From Tetragonia tetragonoides (lineage: Eukaryota > Streptophyta > Magnoliopsida > Caryophyllales > Aizoaceae), in assembly GCA_038025085.1 (NCBI GenBank), contig CM076154.1:36498501-36562500 (forward strand): 64,000 nt of DNA. Reading direction: 5' to 3'. Within the stretch, counting starts at the first letter, position 1. Every line of letters starts with the position of its first letter. Under the pieces are notes generated by a model. That model saw nothing but the letters and a program-made list of their open reading frames with translations. It did no database searches and had not been told where the DNA came from. The position numbers were made by a program, and so were the translations under genes. Below are positions 1-12,384 of this stretch, in pieces.

Positions 1-1498
1 ATTATACATAATTTTAGCAGTGAGTATTTATATGCCATTTCCTATGGCCTATATGCATTGACAAGATCAAGTATAGAGATGAAACTAAGTTCAAATCTCA
101 AGTTGAGAAGCTAGCCCTGAGCTCCTACAGCAAGTGGTAGTAAGAAAAGATGCTAAGTTAAGTTACTCGAACGGGGTACGGAGAACTGAGAAATGGGTTA
201 AAGGTTAGGACTGGATGGTTTGATTTGCTATAAACTGATCATGTCATGGATATTTTGTTGACATGAAGTGTTCTAGGGACACATAGTCATGTTTGTTTTA
301 CCGAAATTTTATCAGATCTTATGTACGGTAACATTGCTTATGTGGTGTTACCTTATAGATCGATTATACCCAATAGAAACTTTTCTTTTCTTTCTTTCGA
401 AAAATGGATAGAACTGGAAACGAAGCAAAGTAATGGATAAAACTGCAGCAATATCACTAAAGAACTGCTGCAGATTGCAGATGCGATAGGAGGCACTATT
501 TTGGTGTAGGTGCGGACCTTATAACATGCGTGTAGTGATTGTGATTTTACATTTTGTTCAAGACACTCTTCATCATCCCATGAGTCAAAACCCTTCTCTC
601 TCTCTCTCTCTCTCTCTCATCACATTGTGTGGCTCCTGGAAAAGCGAAATTCCATTGTAGTAGTACTTGCCATTTTTAATTTCCTAGGCTACTACAAGCA
701 TACATTTTCAAGTACTCCACTTATCACACCTCTAAGAGCGGTTTCAAATTGGATCCTCTGCTGTGATGTTCGTGTATAGTCTTTTTCTCTCTGTCATCCA
801 AGTGCTTAATTTGAACTGGAACGTTTGATCAAAATGCGATTCTAAAATGGAAAAAAGTATATAAGGTGGTTTCTTAAAAATAAAATGAAAAACCTCGTTT
901 ATAATAAGCACAAAAACTTGTTTAAGTTTTCTTTATTAATAGAAATGATAAAAAGAACTTATAAGTTTCTATGATTTTTGCCGGTGATAAGGTAAACCGT
1001 AGCAATGCAAACTACAGTTGGTAGTGTAATCTACTTAATGTGAACATAACCTACAATGGGGAAACCATTGTAGATAAGGAAGCATGTAATGTATTTTCTA
1101 CTTTTCCTTTTCTTTTTCAAAAATATATATATTTACTAATATTTGTTGATGAAAAATTCCTTGTTACATAAGCATTTGCCTTGCTGAGTTGAGTAATATT
1201 TTCATATTGTTATTATTTCTCCATTTAAATGCAACGGCTATATTATTGCAAATATCAAACAACGAAGACCCTAACTTGTGTAATTAACAACGCTTACGTA
1301 AACAAATAAATTATTACATATCTATAAGTAAAATTATTTTTTTGCTCCAGCAAGATTGAGGGTTTAATTCTTATCGGTGTCTCGAAAGTTAATAGTACGT
1401 AAACATCTAAATGACAAGCCTCAAAAGAACTGAGCATAAACTAAAATCCCTTAAACACCTCTGATTAGTAGGTTTTGTGATTACAAATTACAGTATTA
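1..1498. other. intergenic, no gene seen
   Basis: AT-rich intergenic DNA. No reading frame has coding character. A pure CT dinucleotide tract lies at about 596-619. I see no RNA gene or recognisable element apart from the MITE that follows. Confidence 0.6.
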
Positions 1499-1752
1499 CT
1501 CCCTCTGTCCCAAGTTAATCTTTACATTGAACTTTTCACGGTCTCCAAGACATTACTTTGACCCTGAATATTTATGATTTCATAATTGTAGAACTTATAA
1601 TAAGATGATATTTTGAAATACTATTTAAAATGAATATAGCAATGCTATTTTCACATTGTAAAACTTTGTAACTTTTCACAAATAAATGGTCAAAGTTTAC
1701 AAACTTTGACCTTAAAAAGTCCAATGTAAAGATAAACCTGGGACAAAGGGAG
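1499..1752. mobile_element. Stowaway-type MITE (Tc1/mariner)
   Basis: The element starts CTCCCTCTGTCCCA and ends with the inverted form TGGGACAAAGGGAG. It is flanked on both sides by the dinucleotide TA (1497-1498 and 1753-1754). This terminus and a TA target duplication are diagnostic of plant Stowaway MITEs. It is about 254 bp and non-coding; the short frames inside it are not genes. Confidence 0.9.
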
Positions 1753-1754
1753 TA

Positions 1755-2220
1755 GCATGATATGAACATTTTCATCGAACATACACGAACCTATCAGCAG
1801 TAAGAGGAAAAAGAAAAGAAAAATAAGAATATGACAGACCCATAGGATGTTATAGCCCTTAATGACAAAACACAAACAGCCATACATGCGCATATTTTCT
1901 CCTGTTTTAGGATTCTCTGTGGAAAAGTGACTAAAACCTAAAAAAAGAACATTTCTTTTCGTACATTCTCTGTGAAAGCTAGAAGTATACCGTCTTTGGG
2001 CTACTAATAGTAGAGTTATGAATGTGATGATGATTCATGAAGCATTTTGCACAGTCAATTTATCATTACTTCATATCCTAGCGGAAATGCACAGTTCCTC
2101 TTAGGCTCTTACTCATTTAGGTTTTCAAATCACATGTTATTATGGCCAATAAAACTGACCTAACATTCAACCAGATGGATGATCGAATGTCTAATTCCTA
2201 AAATGCTCGATTTAGAACGA
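1755..2220. other. intergenic, no gene seen
   Basis: AT-rich DNA between the Stowaway MITE and the repeat cluster. No coding potential or structured element was recognised. Confidence 0.5.
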
Positions 2221-2274
2221 TATTAAGGCTCTATTCTCCTGAATTTAATTTCACTTAAATTCAGCTTAAGGACA

Positions 2275-2480
2275 GAGTGACCTCGACTTGACACTATTTG
2301 GGCGCCTACTAGGCGCTTCACGTCGCATCGCGTCTGTCTCCGGCATAGGGGATGGTGCTTGAGCTGAGGTTCGTGGGTGTCTGACAGTGATGGCGCACAA
2401 CTCGACACTACTCGGTGTCTGCCTGGTAGGCGCTTCATTTGCATCGTTTGCCTTCTTTCGCCCACAAGCCCTCTCTCAAC
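2275..2480. repeat. dispersed repeat, left copy (partner near 5352-5432)
   Basis: A block beginning CCTCGACTTGACACTA, with GCGCCTACTAGGCGC and CTCCGGCATAGGGG further on, recurs at about 5352-5432 in the same orientation. A weaker version lies at about 2401-2445. The two main copies bracket the satellite, hAT and minisatellite cluster, so they may be ends of a larger element or members of the same array. I could not assign a family. Confidence 0.5.
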
Positions 2481-2945
2481 CAACTACCCCTTAAAGAATT
2501 TTATAAGATAAGTTTTATAAGATTTAGTGATTCTGACAGGAGAGTGCATAACTTTCATATTGGGAACTTTGAAAGTTTGGAGAATTATTTTCCAAAAATT
2601 CCTCCTAAAACTTTCAAGTATATTATTAAGTTACAAAAACATAATTCTTAATATTTTCACACAAAGTAGCTATTTCATTTAATTTTTAATTGAAAACATA
2701 CCTTGAAAAATAAGAAAAGCATAGGAAAAAAATATCAAAACAAAAATAGAAATCACTTCAAACAAATTGAAAAAATCATAAGACCTCTTTATAATAATAG
2801 AGAGAACTTGGAGGTAGGTTTGGTGGCACTGGGTGGTGGGGAGCTATGCTCAGTACCAAAAAATTGTGGATTAGCCTTCGATATCCCGTAAGAGGCCTTT
2901 TCAAACCTACCAAGGACCCGATAACCTACCCTGGGGCCTCCTATG

Positions 2946-4119
2946 TAGGGTGAGCAGAAATTCCGGGTACCCCGATTCGGAATTGGAGCCAGTTCGGAAC
3001 CGGAACCAGTCAACCAATTTCAATTCCAATTCCGGAAAATGGGAACCGGTACCAACCAATTCCATTTCCGGTTCCTGACTTTTGGAAACCGGAACCGGTT
3101 GGGTACCCGGTACAAAACCAATTCCAATTCCGAATACCCGAAACCGGTAGATACCCTGAATCAGACCCGAAACCGAAATCGTAATTAATTCAAAACAGCC
3201 TTTTATTTTGTTAATAGTCAGTACTCAATACTACTGTAAGCAAAGTTAGCTCTAACTGACTTACTGTTTTTTTTTTTCCTTGTCTAACTGACTTACTGTT
3301 GGTACAAAGCAAATGAAACTAAAAAACATCATTTGGGGCTTTGGGCATTTGGGCCTTATCGCCCTTATGGATCATTAATCATCTTTTTTTTCTATTTTTT
3401 TTTCCTTTACTTTTTTGCTCGTTAAAAAGAGGGTGCAAGTGAATGGCGACCGAGGCACCTCCTGCTACGTCATGTTCGGACTCTCATGTTCAATAGCGAA
3501 CATATCAGACTAGCTAAACAACCAGCGCAAGCACTGACCCCGTCAACGTAGCACCAACAAGAGGCTAGTATAGTTCCTAGAAGCCATCAGACACAAGGCA
3601 TGGGGGGGAATGGGGATTCGAACCCATAACCTTGCATTATCAAACCACTTAGGAGTAAGCTTGGAACCACTTAGACCACCACCCTTGTTGGTTGTTTTTC
3701 CTTTACTTGATTGTTTGGTTTTCTTTGTCCTAATTTTGTCTTGCAATAGCATTCTGATGAATGATGCCGCTTCTATCTCTTTCTCTCTTAGAATCTCAAA
3801 CACAGCTAGTCAGTCACACCATCGTTCCTCTCTCTCACTCCAACGAGTTGCCTCACTCAGGCGGTTGCAATTTACTCTTTATATTTGATATTTGTTGCTC
3901 ATTAAAATACTGTTTTTTTTTTTGGTTATTTTATGTATAATCTATTGATTTTAAAAAATCTAAATTTCAATTTAATATAGAACCGGTGGGTACCCAGGAA
4001 TCGGTGGATACCCGGTGGATCCAATTTCAATTCCTAGGAATTAGGAACCGGTACAACCATTCCAATTCCAATTCCGGGTAGTGCACTACCCGGTGGGTAC
4101 CCGGTTACGCTCACCCCTA
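2946..4119. mobile_element. non-autonomous hAT element with 8-bp target duplication
   Basis: The left end TAGGGTGAGC and the right end GCTCACCCCTA are inverted repeats. They are bordered by CTCCTATG (2938-2945) and CTCCTGTG (4120-4127), an 8-bp target duplication with one mismatch, as expected for hAT elements. Subterminal regions are rich in CGGGTACCC and AATTCCAATTCC motifs. No transposase is encoded. The element split a satellite monomer and was later hit by a SINE at 3413-3694. Confidence 0.85.
3413..3694 (-). mobile_element. tRNA-derived SINE nested in the hAT element
   Basis: Read on the minus strand, the head carries an A-box-like TGGTCTAAGTGG and a B box GGTTCGAATCC, the internal RNA polymerase III promoter of tRNA-derived SINEs. 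The 14-bp direct repeat TTTTTCCTTTACTT flanks it exactly (3399-3412 and 3695-3708). This repeat is the target duplication and fixes the ends at about 282 bp. Confidence 0.85.
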
Positions 4120-4979
4120 CTCCTGTGTCCCCTAGGGGTGTCCGTGCCATGTGGTGCGAAAATATAAACTTTCATTTCGGAGCCTCTTGGAAGATCGAAG
4201 AACGTGGATTATGCCTTCGTTTTCTGCTTCCAGGGGCCAGGTTGTCGTTTTTACCCAAACTTCTCCGGGGGGGTCTATCATGACCCTAGAGGACCCTCGA
4301 TACCCCCGCAGGGTCATCCAGATCACCGAACTTCAATATCATCCCTGCCTTCGATGTTCAGACTTTTACACAAGTATCCCATAAAATACCCTTCCAAGCC
4401 TATCACGGACCAGATAAGCAACCCCGGGGGCCTCCCATGTCCCCTAAGGGTGTCCCGTGCCATGCGGTGCGAAAATATCTACCTTCTTTCCGGGGCCTCT
4501 CCGGAGTCAAAAAAACGTGGATTTAAGCCTACGTTTTCGGCTTCCCAAGGCCCGGGTGTCATTTTTTCAAAAACTTCTCCAGGGGGTCTATCATGACCTT
4601 AGAGGACCCTCGTGCTTCGGGAGGATAATTAGGATCCCCGAACTTCGATATCACCCATGTATTTGGTGTTCGGGTCCTTACATTGGTGTTCCGTAAAACC
4701 GCCCTTACAAGCTTATCAGGGACCAAATAACGGACCCCGTGGGCCTTCCATGTTCCCTAGAGGTGTCCCTTGTGATGTGGTGCGAAAATATTTACCTTCG
4801 TCCCAGGCCTCCCGGAAGCCCCTAAAACGTGGATTAGTCTTTGATTTTCGGCTTTCCGGGGTCCGGCTGTGGCTCTTGCCCAAACTTATTATGGGGATCT
4901 GTCATCACCCTAGAGGACCTGTGGTGCCCCGCGACGATCATCAGAGTCTCCGAACTCTATTTTACCCATGGACATGGGA

Positions 4980-5345
4980 TATGACATTCGCTGGGCGCTG
5001 AAACATGGGACATGGCGCTCACACTGGGCTTCATGGAACAAGAGACTGCGTCATGGGTCATGTTGCCGCGTCATGGGGTGTTGTAGCCCCATTGGACAAG
5101 GGTCCATTGGACAAGGGTCCTGCTGCATCATGGGTCATGGTGCTGCGTCATGGGACAATGGTGATGCAGCGTCATGGGGCAAGGCCACAAAGGTGTTGCA
5201 ATACCATGGTTCATGGGGCTGCATCATGGGACAAGGGTGTTGCGTCATGGACTCATGGGTCACTGCGTCATGGGATAAGGGTCATGCAACGCCATGGGTC
5301 ATGGGGCTGCATCATGGGACAAGGGTTCTGCATATGGCTCAAGTG
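4980..5345 (+). repeat. degenerate GCGTCATGGG minisatellite
   Basis: The core GCGTCATGGG or GCATCATGGG recurs roughly every 20-40 bases, mixed with GGACAAGGGT and TCATGGGGCTGC variants. All forward frames stay open because the repeat contains no stop. The resulting Gly/Trp/His-rich peptides look like a repeat artefact, not a gene. Confidence 0.7.
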
Positions 5346-5351
5346 CTTGAG

Positions 5352-5545
5352 TGGCCTCGACTTGACACTACTCTGCGCCTACTAGGCACCTCAGGTTGTG
5401 TCGCGTCCATCTCCGGCATAGGGGGTCGGTACTTAATCCCAATAGTGTATATTTTTTGTCACAATCAGACTGTTCTCAGTCACAAAGCTCTGAAACTCAA
5501 GGTGCTAGTGTGGACCGAACATATCGAACTCTTGAAGGGATGACG
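5352..5545. repeat. dispersed repeat, right copy (partner of 2275-2350)
   Basis: It repeats the CCTCGACTTGACACTA ... CTCCGGCATAGGGG block seen near 2275, in the same direction. It closes the repeat cluster on its right side. No family was recognised. Confidence 0.5.
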
Positions 5546-6871
5546 AACCGAAGAGTGACATACCGACTTAATCAAGCTTAATTATCAAAAAAAAAATCAC
5601 GCTTACTTTGAATTAAACTTTGTATCGAGCCATATTATGAACTAGGCTTGCATTCCCCAAGTCACATTTTTGTTATAAACATGTAGAGTTATTTTTGATC
5701 ACCAGACATGTAAGATGAAACTGCAGAGTTCTTGAGAACTCCTTTGTCCGGTAATATTAACCAAACTTTGTAGCATCCAAATGATAATTTCCTTTCATTT
5801 TCTCAAGGAGACTAATCAAACAAAGTTGCATTACCCATTAGAAAGACCACACAAACAGTTTGCTCAAGCTCAAAGGTATTAATAATGATACATAAAAACA
5901 AGATCTGATGTCCACAATAATTATCCCAAGTTAAAAAGTCGTCTTCTTTTTGACTTACAAAAACAGAAGGGATGTGAATAAAAATTAACAAAATGAAAAC
6001 TTCTGTACCAGTGCAAAATCCAAGTAGCATACATGCTTTCCATGAATGCGTACAGTATCAAATAATCGATCAAAACAACTTGCCCAAACAGCAATCTTAA
6101 CCCAAAATATATCATTAAATGCATAATAATGTGATGGTTTTCAAGGTATGTGGGTGATCAAAAAGACCACTTGAACGAGCATACAGAGAAGGCAAAATAT
6201 GATGAGACGCGAATGCGACAGAACTGTTGACTGGTCTAATGGCCTTGAAACAATGCAGGACTCAGAAAAGGAGGAAAAAAGAGAAGACCAAAAAGGGGGA
6301 AGAAAATAGATTTTCCGAAAAAAAAAGAAGAAAAAACTTGGTGAAGGAGGAAACTCTCTCTTGCACCACTTGTGGTCAGTTTAACATATTCAGACCCTGC
6401 ATTTGACTCGCTGCCGTCATCATCTCCACACATCATTTCATGAGGAGACAACGAGAACCACCAGGGAAGTCAATCAGGACTCTCGTTTCTCAAGCATTAG
6501 CAGAGAGACCACGGTCCGGTAACTAGGGTGCCCTTTCAGCGAAAGGTTTATCCAGTTTCTGACACCTCAGACATGTACTTGTCTCTCTCCTTACAAGATG
6601 ATCGTTAATCTTCTAGCAGAGGCATCCGAATGTTTCTGTAGACCACTACACACCACCTCCCTCATTGCCAAAGTAAAAGGACTTTGACCCGACCCATGGT
6701 GCTGATGCAAGAGTTAGCGACAACATGAAGACTGACAACTTCAGTTGTCTGACTGGTGACGACCCGACACTTTGTATGCAACCCCGACCGACCCCCCGGA
6801 CCCAACTCGACACACCCAATGCATGCAGGGACTTCTAAAAGGAAAAGAATATACCAAGCAGTGGACCTGCC
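5546..6871. other. intergenic and importin beta-1 3' flank
   Basis: Non-coding DNA downstream of the minus-strand importin gene. The part next to the stop codon at 6872 should contain its 3' UTR. Short open frames here are AT-rich and lack coding character. No terminator-like signal can be placed with confidence. Confidence 0.5.
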
Positions 6872-9575
6872 TCATATGGAAATTACTCGACTGATGGCCA
6901 ACTTAGCCCACTCAGCAGATTGTTTAATTGAATGGTCATCAGATGACAAGCACTCATTCAGTAAATCCCTGCAAGATGAGAACTGCTGAATCAAAGAACC
7001 TGCACTAGTTCCAAGTGTGTCTGCAAGGTCACCAAGGACACCAATGGCAGTCTTCATACAAGGATCATCCCTAAACAGATTAAAAACAAACACATAAATT
7101 ATCATATTCAGCACCCATTAGTACCATAGAGTGCAAACAAACAAAATACAGACAGTTAACTTACATATCTTTCTCCTGGTAGATGCTGTCAATGAATGCA
7201 AGAATATGGCGGGCATAAGGAAGCAGGAGCTGGGTTTTCGGAGAGTTTTTGAAGCCTTGGAGAATCCCGGAATAGGCTTCCAAAATTCCATTTCTCAAAA
7301 TATTGGTGTACTCAAGCATCTCGTCATCAGCACCAGCTGTGTGGGCGGACAAATCTGCTGCACTCTGCAGCATCGGCATTGCATACATCAAATACTTCTC
7401 AAAGTTCTCTCCAATAGAAAGAGCTATGTCCCCAAAGCATGAGAAAATGGGAGGCTTCACCGAACGATGAAGTTGATTGCTTGACAAGTCCTTGAGAAGT
7501 TGTGTCATAATCCCATCACAGTAAGGCAGTATCTTATCTTCTAAAGCTCTGCATATATCTCCCACCACTCCAACAGTAACAGCACATACTGTCCACTCAT
7601 CGAAGTTTTGAAGACCCAATTCCAAAAACTTGTAGAACTGATCCATGTATTTCGCAAATTCTGGACCTGTTGCGTAGGCAAGGGCACCAATTCCTAACAT
7701 GGCCTCTTCATGGACTGTGGCATTTCTGCAAGCAAAAACTCCCAGGAAGAGTTGCATGATTTGATCAGCATACTGAAAAAGGGCAGTTCTAGTAGGCTCT
7801 GATGCCCCTAGCTTCTGAATAATAACCTGTAGGCATCCACACAGAAGACCTTGCAGTTCTCCCTGTTTCCCATCTGGTGAGAGTTGCTGTGACTCTAGTG
7901 TTCTGTGGAGCTCCATCATAATGACAGGAACCAGCTGCAATACCAACGGAGCAGTTTCATCAGTTGAACACCTCACTACTTCATTCAAAGTTTCATAAGC
8001 AGCAGTCCGCAGTCGTGACTCTCCCGCATCTTCTCTGTGGGTGACAGTGAGAAGGGACTGCACAATCTCCTGGAAGTATGGAGTCAAAGGTGAAGAAGAG
8101 CCAATATCCTCGTAGCCTTGGGCAAGGAAATAGAGTGCACCACATGCCTTTTCAGCGACATTAGGAGCATCCCTCATAGCCTGTAGTAGCACTGTTATAA
8201 TCTGCTGACAGTTTGCTGGTGTGATAATTGGTGTTTCAACAGCTGAACCATGAAGGAATTCAAAGATGCGACCAAGAGTCCATGCAGTGGTGTCCTTAAC
8301 ATGGCTGTTAGGATCTTTTGTCAAAGCAGTGAGCATGAAGTTCAAAGCAACATTAACAATTGCTGTTAACTTGTCAGGAGAAGGCCCCTCCAAAATAGAG
8401 CCAAAGGCATACGTGGCAGCCTCCCGTTGTCTCCAATCAGGTTTTGTGATGTTCTCTTCGATAAATGGCATCACCAGAGGCACTATATCATCTCCAACTG
8501 TACGTGCTACAAGACCAAGGCAAGTGCCCCCTGCCGTAGCAATATTCCATGCTCCCTCATCCTGATCCTGCTCCTCCTCTTGCTTAAGGAGTGTCTCCAA
8601 CAACATGGGTACCAGGGCAGAGAGAGCCTGCTTAATAAAATAAAAGCAAGGAACATCAGAGTCACCCGTGAAATCACTTCCATATTCTTCAAGAATATCA
8701 ATCTCCTCATCACAGATGGAGCTCCAAAACTCAACAGCTTGAAGGGCAACTGGTTCTTCATCTTCCTTTACGGCCTTCGCAGTAATATTGAAGATGTCCT
8801 GAATGTATGGCGCCAGCTTCTCATAATATGAGGAGGATATAGCGACCAAACACTCAAAAGCTGCCTGCCTTATCTTCACATCAGGAGATAATGTTGCCTC
8901 ACAGACTACCCTCATTATATAATCTCGCTCCATATCATTGTTAAAATTAGCCTGAGCAAAGCCCAATGCATTATACAACGCATAGGTCGCAGCAAGCCTA
9001 ACATCATTGTTTGTCTCATTTGCATTCATACCCTGAACAACAGCTGTGAGAATTTTATTGACTTGATCCTGATCTACAACATCTGGAGAGACCTCCTCAC
9101 ACAAATATCCGAGTGTCTCTAAAGTTGCTTGTTTGACATGAGGTGGAAGTTGGTGAATATTCGTCAATAATGATACTATCAACTCTGGCCATTGTTTTTG
9201 AGGCAACTCAATGCCCGCAACCTTGGCAACCACCTGTGATGCAGTTGAACGGGCATCATGCACAGGGGACGATAAGGACTGTAACAAAAAAGCCTTAATC
9301 TGATTCTTCACTCCAACATCAAGGGATAACCATCTTTGAACAAGCTCAAACTTCCTATGTTGTTCCTTCGCATCCAATGCGTTTTTAAGAATAAGCCCTG
9401 CTAACTTCCGTGACTCGGCTGGCTTCTCTTCATTGGCAAGCTCTCCAGCTAGAGATAACAAGAAACTAGGGAGGTTTTGATCCTGAAATTGCTTCAAACT
9501 TTCTTCAGCATGCTTCCGGACTGTCCCATCAACGGCTTGTGCATTTAAAAGTACTTGGGTGATCTCCATCACCAT
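6872..9575 (-). CDS. KPNB1: importin subunit beta-1 (karyopherin beta-1)
   Basis: Nuclear transport receptor: it binds importin alpha and its cargo, docks on nucleoporins and releases cargo on RanGTP. Two coding exons, 9575-7165 and 7070-6872, join in phase across a GTAAGT...AG intron to 869 codons plus stop. From memory that is almost exactly the length of the Arabidopsis protein (about 870). The protein is a run of HEAT repeats, starting with the importin-beta N-terminal region (HAEESLKQFQ near residues 20-30). The acidic loop KQEEEQDQDEGAW sits in the middle, where importin betas bind Ran and the IBB domain. I start at the ATG at 9575 (MVMEITQ), just 3' of a splice acceptor; the ATG two codons later is also possible. 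No frameshift or stop was seen. Single copy in this window. Confidence 0.96.
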
Positions 9576-9583
9576 CAATATAT

Positions 9584-10654
9584 CTGCAATAACCCATATG
9601 ATAAAAATAAGTAAATCCAGCGTACTTTACTTAGGTAGATAATTATTAAAGAATTTCAGTGTTTTGATGTGGCTTTGTAGCACATTACATAAAAATTCAT
9701 ATAGAAAGTACAGAACAGAACATCAGCAGAACCCACTCATTGACAGGTAAGAGAAACTGAATTTTACAAAAGACTGGGTTGCAAGAATTGAGACGGCTCA
9801 GTGACATTACACACTGGATCAGCATACATATGCACTGATATCAGGGAATCGTCCACTACATACTCTGAATTCTCTGATACATGCTCTGTCCCAAAACAAA
9901 GTCAATTTAGGATTGAAGTTGAAACTTTACAAAATGCAGGAGTTTCAAAACCATCCTTGGAGCAAGAAAAGCTAGACATTGGTTACGGAAGTTGAAAACA
10001 AAAAGTTTCCCCTTTCAGTAAAGTAAACTTCATCTCAAGACAGCTTAAAACAATTATACCGACTTTCTTTATCCAACAGCGTAAATATAATGTTCCACAA
10101 CATGTACAATGACAAAGATATGCTCATTATATGCAGAAATTCAAGACCAAGAAAAGATACAGCTTTTACAGTGAATAGGGAAAAGATCAAACAGGGTATC
10201 GAGTTCCAATACTCGAACTAGATCTAACCACGAAAAACAGCTAATCATCAAATGGCTTACTGATTTCAATCAAATCCAATACTTTAATAGTACGGACCAC
10301 TTAACCCACTGAGCAAAACACTAATCGCATTGAACAAACAAAAACCCACATTCAGCATTTCAACCAAAAAGGCAAAACAATAAAAATCGATCCTAATTAT
10401 AAAGTCTCACTGATACCTAAAAAAAGAAATCTTTAACAGATTAGTTCCCAGATCGCCTAAAATTGAAATTGAACGATCGAAGTAACTATAGTTACTAGCA
10501 ATTGAATCCGATCAAGATAACAACCACAAATTACATACAAAACCAAACCTTAAATTGTAGATCAACTATTCATGACCAAATTCATAGTCGTATAATATAC
10601 TCCGAATTAACAAAAATCGAAGTGAGATTTGAGCAAAGAAGCTATTGAATTTAC
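9584..10654 (-). other. 5' UTR intron of the importin beta-1 gene
   Basis: On the minus strand a donor CCCAG|GTAAAT at about 10654 and an acceptor TTGCAG at about 9584, eight bases upstream of the ATG, define an intron of about 1.07 kb. The 5' UTR exon would run from about 10800 to 10655. Long leader introns are common in constitutive plant genes and often raise expression; that role here is inferred. Confidence 0.7.
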
Positions 10655-10820
10655 CTGGGACTTCAAGAGATTGAAGAGAGAGAAAGTGACAGAGAGAAAC
10701 CAATCACCGATCGAACGACAGGAAAACCCCCAAAAAAACGGCGCCTTTGAAACCCTAGGAGAGAGAAAACTAGAGAGAGAGAGGAGAGAGAGAGAGAGAG
10801 GCGCGGCTGAAAAAAGCTGG
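10655..10820 (-). promoter_or_regulatory. importin beta-1 5' UTR exon with CT-rich leader
   Basis: The plus strand is a GA-rich tract (GAGAGAGAGGAGAGAGAG near 10775-10800), so the transcript leader is CT-rich. CT/GA microsatellites near the start site are typical of plant TATA-less or housekeeping promoters. The exact start site cannot be read. Confidence 0.45.
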
Positions 10821-12384
10821 GGGCACTAAAAAGAATTTTACATAATAAAACCCAACCAATTAAAATTATAAATATTAAATTTTTATTAAGAGAAAATTAT
10901 TTGAGAACTTGGAAGTCCAATATTGGGTAGAACCGTAGAAGTGAGTACTATATTATTAAGGTGCTCTCAGTTCGAAATATACTCTTAGATCTAATTGGGT
11001 AAATCATAGCCGTTGATTTTGAGGGTAGGGTCCCATATAATTTGTTTGGCTCCGGATAATTATTATGGGGGATTTATAAAAGCCAAAGCTTTAATAATTG
11101 GGGGACAGTTCAGCAATATCTAATACTTCCTGGATGTTGTGCTTTCGATATCATTATTTTTCTGCCTTTTTTTTTGTTTTGTTTTTTCCTTTTTTTTTTT
11201 TTTGGTTGAGGGAAAAAATTGGGATCACCATAGTACCATGTGGCATGTACCATACAACCTTCATACTTAGAAAAAAAGAGGTTTCATTTTTGTTTGCTCA
11301 AAAAAAGAAAAGTTCCATTTTTGTTACAAAGAAGAAAATTAAAGAGGCCTTTGGTGGCTTACGTTCAAAAAATACATAATTGTAATTATAATCGAAATTA
11401 GTTTATGTCCGATATTCAAACCTGCTAATCAAATCCGGTTACAAAAAGTTAGAAATTGAAATTGAAATTCAATTTGTAACGACTTGTTTCTTAGAATAGA
11501 AATTGTATCCATCAACTCGGTTCCGCACTAATTTTCAATCCGACACGATTCCGATATAGCGTACTCGGTATTTCTACTTACCCCTAATGAAATATCCAAA
11601 TACGCTAATTAGAGGAAGAAAATCACATTTACGCATCAATAAGTATATTTACATCACATGTGTGATTTCATAATTAGGTTCAATACAATTAAACTTGTAT
11701 GTAAAACATATACACAAATTCTTATATGACACCGCTCAATCTGAGGCGCCTCAAATAAGTATGATGTCATGCTTGGTTATAGAGTTGGTATTATATTGAG
11801 GCGGAACCATATATTGTACTGTAATAGAAAGAAAGACCTTCTGCAAATTCTTAATATATAATAGGATTTTCAAATTACATTCCACATTCAAGCATATCAT
11901 TAAATTATTCAACACATGAGCGATAGAAATAGAAAATGCCAAAAGATAAACAACAATTTTGCACTAAGCCTTCCATTAAATTCCTCTAATAAATCTACTT
12001 AAACTAAACATGAATATATTGGTGGAAATTCTATGCATACATATGAATTTTTTCATACAGTGTTTCCTTGTACATTGTGTTTTCTTCTTCTTTATATAGT
12101 GTATGAATGTCAAGATACCGATTTTCTCTAAAAAGAAAACGATTTTTTATCTGATTCTTAATATCTTCTTCTTCCCCACAAGTTGTATCACATGCCCGAT
12201 CTTGATCCAAGAAGCTAAGAAGTTGTGGTTTTGCCTTTACCATTCAATCAAAAGGGGAGCGCCTAGCAATATTTTTCGCTCCATGCTTGCCCAGAACATA
12301 GCCGTGGTCGTATCAAGTATCATATTGTATTAGTGTATTGTGTGACAAGGTTTCACACTTACTCACACACAAGAAAAAATAGCT
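10821..12384. other. intergenic, no gene seen
   Basis: AT-rich DNA between the importin promoter and the 3' end of the EF-hand gene. Poly-T and poly-A runs occur near 11160-11350. A stretch at about 11380-11590 ending TACTTACCCCTA resembles a decayed hAT end, but I found no matching partner. The short frames are not convincing genes. Confidence 0.5.

Larger units (their letters stand above)
2810..4960 (+). repeat. ~313-bp tandem satellite array, interrupted by a hAT element
   Basis: Near-identical blocks containing GTCCCCTA.GGGTGTCC, then GCCATG.GGTGCGAAAATAT and AACGTGGATT, start at about 4127, 4439 and 4752, giving a 312-313 bp period. The sequence at 2810-2945, ending GGGCCTCCTATG, is the 3' part of one more monomer. 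It is separated from the rest by the inserted hAT element at 2946-4119. The open frames across the array are a by-product of its GC-rich repeats, not genes. Confidence 0.75.

Noticed and set aside
4204..5543. Several overlapping plus-strand frames of 77-191 codons
   Set aside because: They follow the 313-bp satellite and the GCGTCATGGG minisatellite in all three frames; the peptides only mirror the repeats and have no domain.
8266..8831. Plus-strand frames of 99 and 134 codons
   Set aside because: They lie antisense within the importin beta-1 coding exon and have no independent support.
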